From NCBI RefSeq assembly GCF_963675165.1, contig NC_087393.1, positions 3,353,502-3,417,501 on the forward strand: a DNA stretch of 64,000 bases, in the 5' to 3' direction. Position 1 is the stretch's first letter. Each line of letters starts with the position of its first letter. This document shows, piece after piece, positions 55,401-64,000 of the stretch. The DNA comes from Halichondria panicea. Lineage: Eukaryota > Porifera > Demospongiae > Suberitida > Halichondriidae. The position numbers and the translations under genes were made by a program. The notes beneath the pieces were generated by a model. That model saw only the letters and a list, made by a program, of their open reading frames with translations, was not told where the DNA came from and searched no databases.

Positions 55401-58361
55401 CTGCAGCTGTTTTTTTCCTAGCACAATGCACCAGTACCTTACGTACTATGTACATAAATAAAGGAAAGAGGAAACAGAAACATCCTTGTGGTACAGTCCG
55501 TGTTTCCCCGCTGCCTTCTAGCATGCAAGAATACGATTCCAAGACTTAACCAGTACAGTAGTATCTGTGATGGCAAATGGAGTTGTTAGAGGCACTGTAC
55601 GTGTAACGATGGTTATAAATAGAACACTCTATAATTACTTGTGTTTTGGGTGAGATCCAGACACCCGGCCACAGCTATAAAAGGCGGCTTACCTCGAAAT
55701 TTCCCCCAATAAAAACACAATCGAGGCACTGGTCAAGACAGTTTATAAACAATACCTACCTCTCTGAATGGTCGTTTTTCAAGCAGCTTAGTTAACGCTA
55801 TCATGCACAGTCAATTTAATGCGAAACGCGGATGAGATCAATAGCCTTCTAACCACAAGCATCAAGCCTGCATGTGTGTAGCATGTGATCTGCTTCTATT
55901 TCCAATTCCTTTATGCTATTGCTGACGAATAGCACCAACTTGTGGTAATAAAATACATAGGAGCATGCAAAGCATTTTGGGGGCGAGCGTGAGCGAATTG
56001 TGTATCGATCTTGTTATAATTAAGGTATAGGTAGACATAACTGAAAATTGACGATGTGAAGCTGCAAGAATTCCAAAGATGATAGCTTTGAGTGAAAGTG
56101 AATGTTCAGCCTAGCCGAATGTTAAAAAAGCACAGCAGTAGATCTAATGCCAAAGCTGAGTCAAAAGAGCTGAGTGCACAGCCCAAAAGGAGGAGCAAGG
56201 TTATTTCAAGACAAATATGGCTCCTGCTGGACCCAGTACAAACAGTAAACATGTACATGTTGGAACACATGTGTTGATGACAAATAACCTTCTAGCAAGT
56301 CTGCTGTGACGTGCTGCAGGCGTGCCTATGCAATCAAGAGTCTCTGTGTCCCATGAGCTTGCAACCATTTGCCTAGCTTATTGTACGCATGCGCAATAAT
56401 TCACGTAGAAGTTGGTAAAGAATTATGAGTCCCAAAAGCAAATAATTATCGTGCCAGTCCAAAAAGACAAATTGCAGCATTGATGACTAGGTACCGTAAT
56501 TGATGTAATTACAGCGCCACCATAATTTAAGCGCCATGTCAGCATCAGCATAATTTTTTAGGTCCTAAAAGAGCGTCAACCGTTGCTGGAATTATTTTTT
56601 TCTGGCGCTTATAAAAAGGCTTGTTTGAGACATCAAGCTAGACAATCATCCTGCATCTTTAACTTCCTTCACTTCCTAACAGTTGTCTAACCCATGCTAC
56701 AGTCAATGAATGTTGTTCACGAGTCACTCAGCTCTCACGGTGCAGCTAGCAAGTGAAACTGAGCTAGACCACGCCCATTTTCTCTACGAATTCTACTAGC
56801 TGTAGAACATAAGCGCCACCATAATTTAGGCGCCAGCTGGGCTGAACGCAATTTTAAAAAATGTGCTACTCAGAAGTGGAATTAATTTTTTCTGTCGCTG
56901 TAATTACATCAATTACGGGTATGTGTACACATTACTCCACCCAGACCGCCAGCCGTCTGATGGAACTGTTTGAGGAGAGGAACTTCACCACATACAGCCA
57001 CACCTTTAACACGGGTGAAAACCCAGTGAACACTTTCCGCAATTTATTGGTGAGTTTCTTCAGGTGTGTTTGCAAAGAATTTAGAATTATTACTTCATTG
57101 TAGAATTCTCCTGCAAGAATTATCTTCCTCAACGTTTACCCGTCCTACGCACTCGAAATACTCTGTCAGGTATATCCCCCACACATGCACACACGTACTC
57201 AATAACATCAATTATAGTACGTACTGGTTGAGGTGTTTAGTGTATTTAACTATTGAGACTGGGCCTTATGTATATTGTCATTGCATGTACTAGAATTCTT
57301 GAAATCGGTACTTTTACTTCATTATGCCTCGGTGCGCATGCATAAGCGAGGTATACGGTAGTATGTTTGTCAGTCTGTGTAGACTGCTACAGCTGCTCAA
57401 GGATCAATGAAGTGCAAGTAAGAGTTTCTATAGGCTTCTAGTCATGTTTACTTGGATTTTAATTCGTGGATTTGCAAAATAATGCTTCGTTCTCGAGTTA
57501 TGCCTAGTTTTGCTTACTTGGAATGCCATTGCAGCCTTTTCAGAAGAGCACGTAGCCAAACTTGTTTATCGAGTGTCGCTACTCTACTTAGTAGATAGCT
57601 CTGAACTAGAACGCTAGCTATTGGTACTAGAACGCTAGCTATTGGTAGCTACAAGAGTAAGAAGAGAGCTGCAAGGCTCTGCTGATGCAGCCGGCCATTA
57701 ATTTTAGACTTGAACTTTTGGCATCGATCGTTTTTAACAACAATCATGGTCGATTATTACCCACTCTTTGAGTTTTTGCATGCAGCAAAATTATAATTAT
57801 TGCAAAAATGTTCATCATGTGTATAAAAGCTATTAGTAGCTATGTTATGTAGCTTTGGCATCTCCACCGAGGCATCAGCACCTGCGGTGCTTTCATTATG
57901 ATCATGCATGCTTATTGAACAGGCCACAAATAGAGCATAATTATATGGTACACTCACCTACAGGCACATCGGATGGGCCGTACATTCTCTGAGGGCTACC
58001 TATGGCTGCTCTACTCTTGGTACCCTCAGGAGTGGTGGACAACTGGCGCTGTCTATGACACTACTTGTCGGTCAGAGGAAATCCAGAGTGCTCTGGACCA
58101 TGCCATTATCATTGACTACTTGCCTTTGAGTGATGAGGCCGAGGGGAGGGAAGAAGAGACAGATGCTGGCCTAGTGAGTGAGCGTACTTCATATTTTATT
58201 GTTTTGACCCTTTACCAGGTTGGTAAGAAGATTTATTTTATGTTACTGTAACGTAACCCTTTACCAAATGGATATGGGACTGCATTATTCCCGGTAATGA
58301 ACATATATTTATGCCTCAAGGCATAGCCGCACGAGGGATACAGTAAAGCTGACTGTGTGTG

Positions 58362-58445
<84 letters not shown>

Positions 58446-61400
58446 CCAGCTGTAACTGCTCAACAGTTGCAATGCGACAAAAACTAACAGCTTCTATAGG
58501 CTTCTAGCCACATTCTCTTGGATTTTGATTCGTGGATTAGCAAACTAAAGCTTCTTTCTCGAGTTATGGCTAGTTTGACTAACATTGAAGGCTGTTGCAG
58601 TCTCTTCAGAATCTTTCATAGCATCATATGTTCGCACAAACTTTCTATTCGAGTTAGCCTTGCACTAAAACGCTAGCTACAAGAGTCAGAAAAGATCTGT
58701 TAAAACTGCTAGCTATAGTAGCCATTATTGTGAACTAGTTGGGCGTGGCTCGACCGTCCCTGACGGGAGGTCGGGTTGCAAGCCTATCTGGGATTTGTTC
58801 TAGCGCCACTATATAGCGCCACTATAGTGGCGCCCTATCAGATTGAAGCATTTTTCACGTGCTTGGTTACACTTCCGTTTGCATCTAGTTGCAAAACCGC
58901 ATACAAGTGTATGCTGGTCTACACGTCATCAAGTCGGTTAACACCCACTTGAGAATAACAATATTCATAGCAGTGTTACGTAATGCAGCAGGACAAATCC
59001 CAGATAAGTTTGCAACCCGACCTCCCTTTAGGGACGGTCGGACCACGCCCAACTAATTGTGAACTTGATCTCTTTGGACACACCCTTTAATTATTCCTGT
59101 GGATGCAATGCGCATGCGCGCTCATCCCCACATGTTAGAAAATCCAGTGGCAGAATCAACTTACTTCTTTTTCTTGAGGTCCTGGCATACCGGTAATTAA
59201 GCCACAAAACAAATGATACCATATAGACTAGATAACAATAGATACATGTACACAAGTCTTTTCTTCTCAGTATTAAATGCACACTTTCTGCTTGTTTATA
59301 TACTATACTGTCTGTGCTATACTACTGTCTGTGCTTAAATTTACTCTGTGCCTTTGACAAAGGTTTGCTCCCACTGTTTGGCTACAGGCCATTAAATAAC
59401 TGCAGTTGCTTCAGTATGATCGTTGATTGAATTCTGTGATTGAATTGTACTTATCTCACAGAAGCACATTGCAATTTATTTACCTCTTCTACAACACTCT
59501 AATACTTTTGAGCAAAAGCAAAAACATGGCGAGAGACATTAGCAAGCAACACTCGTTTACTCTAGTGACCCACCAATAGTGTAGTTAGCCTTGAGACCAG
59601 GCTGTTTGTTGACAGAAAGAACGCCTCGTCAAGTTCCTATATAGAACTCGTGTTGCTGAGTCAGGAATTTTTTTGACCGATAATTAACTGCACGCCCACA
59701 GCCGGTTGTGAATATGATTATAGACAATCATTCCACGGTTAGTACGATCAGCTAGCTCATGTATGATCGATTATGCGCGTCATGTCCTGTGTGGCATATA
59801 GGAATTAACTTGACCAGGCGTTCTTTACAGCCTGGTATCGAGGTTAGTATTAACTGTATGTACCCATTGCCAATGCATGTCCCTCCCTATTGCATAATTA
59901 GAGTGGTAAGCCGTTAGAAGCATTTTAGGTAATTGTTACTGACCCTTTACTCTATCCTCAGACCCGTGCCCAATACGAGAGACTGCTCAGGGAGCGAATA
60001 GATGAAGTAGGTGCAGATGACTCTTTCTTCAACCTTACACACCTCTATTTTGATGCTGTGCTCATGGGAGCCCTTGCACTCAACACTACAAACGGTAAGT
60101 GTGTGCTTTGTTTACATCCTGTGGCAGATCCAAGGGAGTTTCATATGAACCACCCTTTTGGATGATGTCTAAGAGATCTGATCAACAACATGCTAGCTAT
60201 ACGTATTAAAACACTGAGTTAGCCAAATATGTCACTTGTTTTACACACTCAGTAATTTCCTTAGCCAAGATTCTTGCCACTGTGCGTGGGTGTAAACACG
60301 TTTGAAATAGGCCCTGATAAATTATGCTCGGAATGTAGCATAATAGGTGTCTAAAGAAATAATACGCATCAATGTCCAGTTTTGGTAAAAATCATTACAT
60401 TAAGTTTTGCATAACGACATATTCAGAGCAAAAAATGGCTGAAGGTGAATATTATGGATTAGTTCAAGTCAGCAAGATAACAATTATGTCTTGTGTCAGT
60501 TGTGTGCTGTGTTTATGTATATATAATTTTCTATGTCACATTTTTTAGGGGATACATGTACCGTATTACTAGAATATTTTGCGGGCGAAAACACCTTTGC
60601 GAATGAGCCAAATCAGCAGAAAATTTGACTCTTTGCGATCAACTATTAATAGCGTTTTGGCAAGGATCGTGTGTATTTACTAGTAATAATTTAGGTTTTG
60701 CAGATTTTATTGTTGCAAATTGATCAACCATCACAAAGTTCGAAAATGTTTGATGCTCACAAAACATTCTAGTAATACGGTAATCAGATTTTTGATGAGA
60801 ATAATCGGATTTATTATCGGATTTTATGAGAATAATAGGCACATTTTTCAAGAATTAAAAAATAGAATAAATTTATCAGGGCCTATATAGTTTGAAACCC
60901 CCTTTCTCCTATTTCCTGGATCTGCCACCGACACCCTCTACAACATGCTATGTACATGCTATGTTACAATGCCACAAGCTGGCCCAGTAGGTGGGGCCCG
61001 AGATCAGGCATGTGATCTACTTTGTTGCATGGAACAATTTGCTGCATAGAAACCATACCACCACATGAGTTCCTCAGGCACCACAAATAGCTAGTATGGA
61101 GGATGGCCTCTGGTCTCCAAAGATAACTTTACCCACGGTGCAATAATTATACTTATAGCGCTAAAGTTTCGAGGCGCTTAATTTTTTCGCTGTTTTCGAG
61201 GGTTAACAATCCTCCATGAATTAGGCCGACTAAATACTTAGCTAACCATGTCGCGAAATTTATTGAACGAAGAAATTTAAATGCCTCGTGCTATACGTAT
61301 CATACAGTACGTAAATTATATTGGCACTCACCACAGTGCACTATAACATTTTATATCAGGGACTGATCTCAGAGATCAAAATGCAACTATAACAACTAAT

Positions 61401-64000
61401 ATTTGTGGCCATCCCTCCGATAATGTACATTTTGAAACTTGCACATGTAGCATGCAGTATTTTCCTCTACTACTGTTACAATGTGTATAGGCAGTGTGGT
61501 AATGACAGTGTACTGCAGTAACATACCTAATAAGGCAATATACGATGTACAGATTATTCGAACTGCCGTTTAGCCCAAATTGTGTTGTTGTTGTCAAAAA
61601 AATGTTTACCCTTGTGCAGCAATGTACAATATCTCCATGTTCAACTATAACACTACGGACATGGTCTCTATCAACATTACCAATACAATACTGGCAGCTG
61701 CAATGGGACGGAGTTTTATGGGTGTCTCAGTAAGTGTCTTTTATTATAACCTTTCATACATGTGTAACTAGCTTAATGATACGTATGTGATCAGCTATGC
61801 ATGGAAGAATTTGAAGTAGGAAACCATAGCTGTTTGTTTGAGCTCACAATTGTATAACTTACAGTGTAAATGTGTCATAGTTATTATGACCTTGCATGTT
61901 GTTTGAACTGTGTTAATTACATTGTGTGATGATTCGTTGTAGTAACCTCCCTATTTGTGGTGTACTATAGTGATGCCATCATAGCAATGAGCTCATATTC
62001 TGAGCTCCATGAATATGATTAGATCCTACACTGTACTGTGTCATACGTACTGTTAGTCTGTCATGTACATAGTACGTGTAGTGACATACCTACGTGCAGG
62101 TGATTGGTGTTTGAAATAATTATTTTCTTAGCTATATATACAGTCATGTGTTCATAAACTTCCTCTGACTCTGAAAGCGTTGATGCATAGTGATACACTT
62201 TGTGTGCATTCAGTTTATTATAAACAAACATGTTGTCTATTGCTATATCAGAACTTTCTGCTTTGGATTGTAACATAAAAATTATTATCAGCTAAGCTCG
62301 GTTTGTTCGTTCCTGACCCGGGTCCATGTATGTGCATGCACTTGCGTATTTATCATTTCCTGAACTGCTCTTTGTGTTGCAATTGATGGTTTGATGATGA
62401 TTGTGCAGGGGTTAGTGAACCTTGGGGGTAACAGAGAGATTGCTCCTGTCATTAGTTTCCGTCAGTACCGAAGTGAGTGACACACACACTGTGTATGTGT
62501 TCTGCATGTACAGTACAATACGTACAGCTAGGGTAATTGCCAATAATTATTGAACCTGATAATCACACAATAATTATATGTTTTCACGTAGCGAGTGGCA
62601 ACCAACAACTGGTGTCCATTTTCATTGGGAACGATTCTTACTTTCAGAATGCAGATGAAGTATTTCCCTGTAAGTTGAAACTTAATCATCAAAGGGATTC
62701 TATTTCTCAAGTGTTATCATAAAGTAGTGTTTTAATTTGACAACGAAATTAGTCACCCTGAATGTTGTTTTCCCTCGATCTTAGCTCCTGGAACTCCAAC
62801 TGATGAGCAATATGTTTTCATCTCTGAACCCTTGTTCATCGTCTACACCATCTTATCCTGTGTGGGCATCCTGTTTGCGTTTGTAGTGGCTCTCTTTCTT
62901 TGTGTCTTCAGGCAACGAACGTGAGTGTATATTAATGCCGTCTTTTCTTGCGGCCTGGTTTGAGACTAAGTATCGATATCCCTTCACTACTGTATACTTA
63001 ACATTATAAAGCTCTGTTCGTTCACCCATACTATCACCACACTATCCTAGTGTCAGTTACAGCTACTTTTTGATACATGTATATACATCCTTGAAGCCTT
63101 TGTAGACTACCGTACATAGCGTGATTAAGTGGTTCAGTCTCTAGCACACCCACAACACAATCTAAGTGATTTTCCACATCTCCACACAGGGTGATCAAGC
63201 TGTCTAGTCCCCTACTGAATATGCTCATCATTGGTGGTACAGTATTGTTCTATATTGACGTCATCCTGTTCGGTATCGACATAGGAACCTCCCCCTTTTC
63301 TACCGTCACTGCTCTCTGCATGGTGAGATGCTCACTTACTCTGCTTTGTTCAAAATATCCTGATCTGTATTATTTATATAATTGCCAACCCAGTCCATGC
63401 ACCTCTGACACGTACTATTAACTCACAGTAAATGCAATAAAATTATAGTGATTCTAACATCCTGTTTGGTGATCAATAATACGAACAAGATTAGTTCATC
63501 TGTTCAAAGACCCTTAAAAATGCCGAATATTGACTTCACCCTGTTATTTGTATGGCTATAGCCATGGGAATTGTAAGGCTGTTGCAATAGTTGACATAGT
63601 TATAGTTCAAGTACAATAACAGTGACTAATGAACTCGTATATAAACAAAGGAAGCCTTGTGTAACTGTTAGGGTAGTGATGCAGTATCACATATCATATA
63701 TTTATACATGCACGTTCTTGCAATGATAACGTAATGTAAATACCCCCCCCCCCCCCCCCACTGGGATGTGTACCTCATTGCTTTGAGCTGCCAATAATAT
63801 TCATATGGTGGTGGTTGTTATAAACTGTCTATTTTGTTGATGTTTTTTTATCACTAACTCTGCTTTGTCTCCATTCACCCACCCACCCAGATTCGACTAT
63901 GGGTGACCACCTTCTCTTTCTCCCTCCTGTTCGGTCCCATCTTTCTCAAGATCTGGAGAGTCCATTACGCCTTCTTCTCCAGAAATAGAGACAAGAAACG
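52418..64000 (+). CDS. GABA-B-like class C GPCR, paralogue B (3' partial)
   Basis: Thirteen exons (52418-52681, 52974-53111, 53404-53577, 56945-57049, 57104-57169, 57964-58173, 59962-60094, 61620-61729, 62409-62472, 62592-62669, 62785-62920, 63190-63322, 63891-64000) encode about 570 residues before the window ends. A signal peptide (STLLVLCACLALAQG) is followed by a Venus-flytrap domain: FQAAVDLAVEAVNN, LLIIGSDCSTATEPVAELAPFW, TTFLRLVPSDTAAAIGVVSLMEQFNWTRLGLI, ARIIFLNVYPSYALEILC, LYSWYPQEWW and LYFDAVLMGALALN. The membrane region begins FIVYTILSCVGILFAFVVALFLCVFR, then KLSSPLLNMLIIGGTVLFYIDVILFGID and FSFSLLFGPIFLKIWRVHY. The exon structure closely parallels paralogue A (identical lengths for the 66 and 64 base exons and the 133 to 136 base membrane exons), so they arose by duplication. 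Intron 3 (3.4 kb) has three transposons. Confidence 0.9.
53220..53322. repeat. AT-rich nested palindromes
   Basis: Alternating TATAATTATAAACATAATTA and ATGTATAAGTATACTTATAC units create several overlapping inverted repeats. It lies in receptor B intron 2. Confidence 0.7.
53593..54619. mobile_element. 1,027 bp TIR element TACCGTATTTACTTGATTAA
   Basis: The left end TACCGTATTTACTTGATTAA(ACGCC) is exactly mirrored by the right end, ending TTAATCAAGTAAATACGGTA (GTTTAATCAAG just inside). Subterminal AATAAACGCC words repeat on both sides. No transposase ORF. Its inside matches the relic at 17110-17540. It starts 16 bases after a receptor B exon ends (53577). Confidence 0.9.
54988..55243. mobile_element. 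pogo/Tigger-like non-autonomous element, copy 3
   Basis: The left end TACAGTAGAACCTCGATTAT (then CCGGC) and right end CCGGATAATCGAGGTTGTAT are inverted, flanked by TA. The inside matches 29587-29822 over most of its length, including GCGCATGCGCAGA. Confidence 0.85.
55250..56491. other. Inner part of receptor B intron 3, nothing recognised
   Basis: AT-rich sequence with short ORFs only. I found no exon, RNA gene or repeat shared with the rest of the window between the pogo-like element and the element at 56492. Confidence 0.5.
56492..56918. mobile_element. TACCGTAATTGATG TIR element, copy 2, next to a splice acceptor
   Basis: The left end TACCGTAATTGATGTAATTA and right end TAATTACATCAATTACGG are inverted. 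The inside closely matches 30391-30802 (GGTCCTAAA, CTGGCGCTTATAAAAAGG, GTGAAACTGAGCTAGACCAC). It ends about 26 bp before the receptor B exon at 56945. Confidence 0.88.
57322..57899 (+). repeat. R2 interspersed repeat, full copy in receptor B
   Basis: The head TTATGCCTCGGTGCGCATGC, ATACGGTAG, core and tail CACCGAGGCATCAGCACCTG ... GGTGCTTTCATTATG are in the same order as 46812-47368. It has an internal duplication of CTAGAACGCTAGCTATTGGTA near 57607-57640. It ends about 65 bp before the exon at 57964. Confidence 0.85.
58311..59546 (+). repeat. R1 interspersed repeat, copy 4, interrupted
   Basis: The head ATGCCTCAAGGCATAGCCGC is followed by a (GT)n tract of about 90 bp (58351-58443), the core and the tail AAAACATGGCGAGAGACATT. 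It is interrupted by a nested TIR element at 58738-59053 and by extra sequence at about 59280-59490. It lies in the receptor B intron before exon 7. Confidence 0.8.
58738..59053. mobile_element. TIR element GTTGGGCGTGG nested inside an R1 repeat
   Basis: The left end GTTGGGCGTGGCTCGACCGT is mirrored by the right end (GGTCGGACCACGCCCAAC), with long inner inverted matches around GGTCGGGTTGCAA. TA flanks both ends. The interrupted R1 words (GCCATTATTGTGAACT / TTGTGAACTTGATCTC) confirm insertion. A GCGCCACTATA direct repeat occurs inside. Confidence 0.9.
59582..59850. mobile_element. TIR element GCCTTGAGACCAGGCTG
   Basis: The left TAGCCTTGAGACCAGGCTGT and right ACAGCCTGGTATCGAGGTTA are inverted, and AGAACGCCTCGTCAAGTT faces AACTTGACCAGGCGTTCT. 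About 270 bp, no ORF. Partial words of this family (CCTCGATCCCAGGCCG) recur at 35439, 41275 and 44898. Confidence 0.75.
60559..60782. mobile_element. TACCGTATTACTAGAAT TIR element
   Basis: The left end TACCGTATTACTAGAATATT is mirrored by ACATTCTAGTAATACGGTA. GGGCGAAAACACC and GAATGAGCCAAATCA follow the left end. It is 224 bp and lies in a receptor B intron. Confidence 0.85.
61150..61310. mobile_element. Degenerate TIR element of the GCGCTTAATTTTTTCGC subfamily
   Basis: The left AGCGCTAAAGTTTCGAGGCG and GCTTAATTTTTTCGCTG match the starts of 28170-28392 and 45327-45564. The right end is GCCTCGTGCTATACGTA. About 160 bp; the ends have decayed. Confidence 0.55.
63744..63760. repeat. Poly(C) tract
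   Basis: An unbroken run of about 17 C residues in the receptor B intron before the last visible exon. It is a likely site of sequencing or assembly length error. Confidence 0.8.

Noticed and set aside
58233-58472. ORF with a long Thr-His run
   Set aside because: Translation of the GT tract of R1 copy 4.

Overview
This 64 kb window is animal nuclear DNA: intron-rich genes with GT-AG introns of mostly 40 to 600 bp, metazoan-specific proteins (GAS7, B9D1, MEIOB, FAM234-like, EPAC, class C GABA-B-like receptors), AT-rich spacers and many short non-autonomous DNA transposons. The compact genes and two GABA-B-like receptors in a small interval suggest a sponge or another early-branching animal. 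The lineage is inference; the genes are read directly by splicing exons in phase. Exon phases were checked by exon length in every complete multi-exon model below.

Layout, left to right: 3' half of an EPAC-type Rap exchange factor (+, 1-3218); a 1.27 kb inverted-repeat element (3884-5154) ending three bases from the stop codon of a FAM234/FG-GAP type membrane protein (-, 5158-8605); protein disulfide isomerase with KDEL (+, 9083-12153) and FOXRED2/ERFAD (+, 12570-18205), two ER redox genes in tandem; MEIOB (-, 18387-23571), meiotic, with two predicted GC-AG introns; an aquaporin with an NPS motif (+, 23763-26732); SLC39A11/ZIP11 (-, 26851-31065); GAS7 (-, 31299-39263), whose second intron holds a broken RecQ-like helicase, a ZAD-like zinc-finger ORF and several repeats; a tRNA-Arg(UCG) (39441-39513); B9D1 (-, 39562-41669); a Pro/Gln-rich RGG protein with an MPLKIP-like tail (+, 42054-43031); and two GABA-B-like receptors transcribed divergently from a 252 bp spacer (-, 43230-52165 and +, 52418 to the window end).

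Genes mostly sit in divergent or convergent pairs with spacers of 118 to 480 bp, so promoters and 3' ends are probably shared or overlapping. The P4HB/FOXRED2 pair links oxidative folding and ER-associated degradation. The two receptors could be partner subunits.

Most non-coding sequence is repeats: TIR elements with TA target sites ending TACCGTA/TACGGTA, pogo-like elements, an hAT-like element, and two related modular repeat families (here R1 and R2) that share a hairpin head, a GT tract and a core but have different tails. No CRISPR, bacterial or viral system is present.
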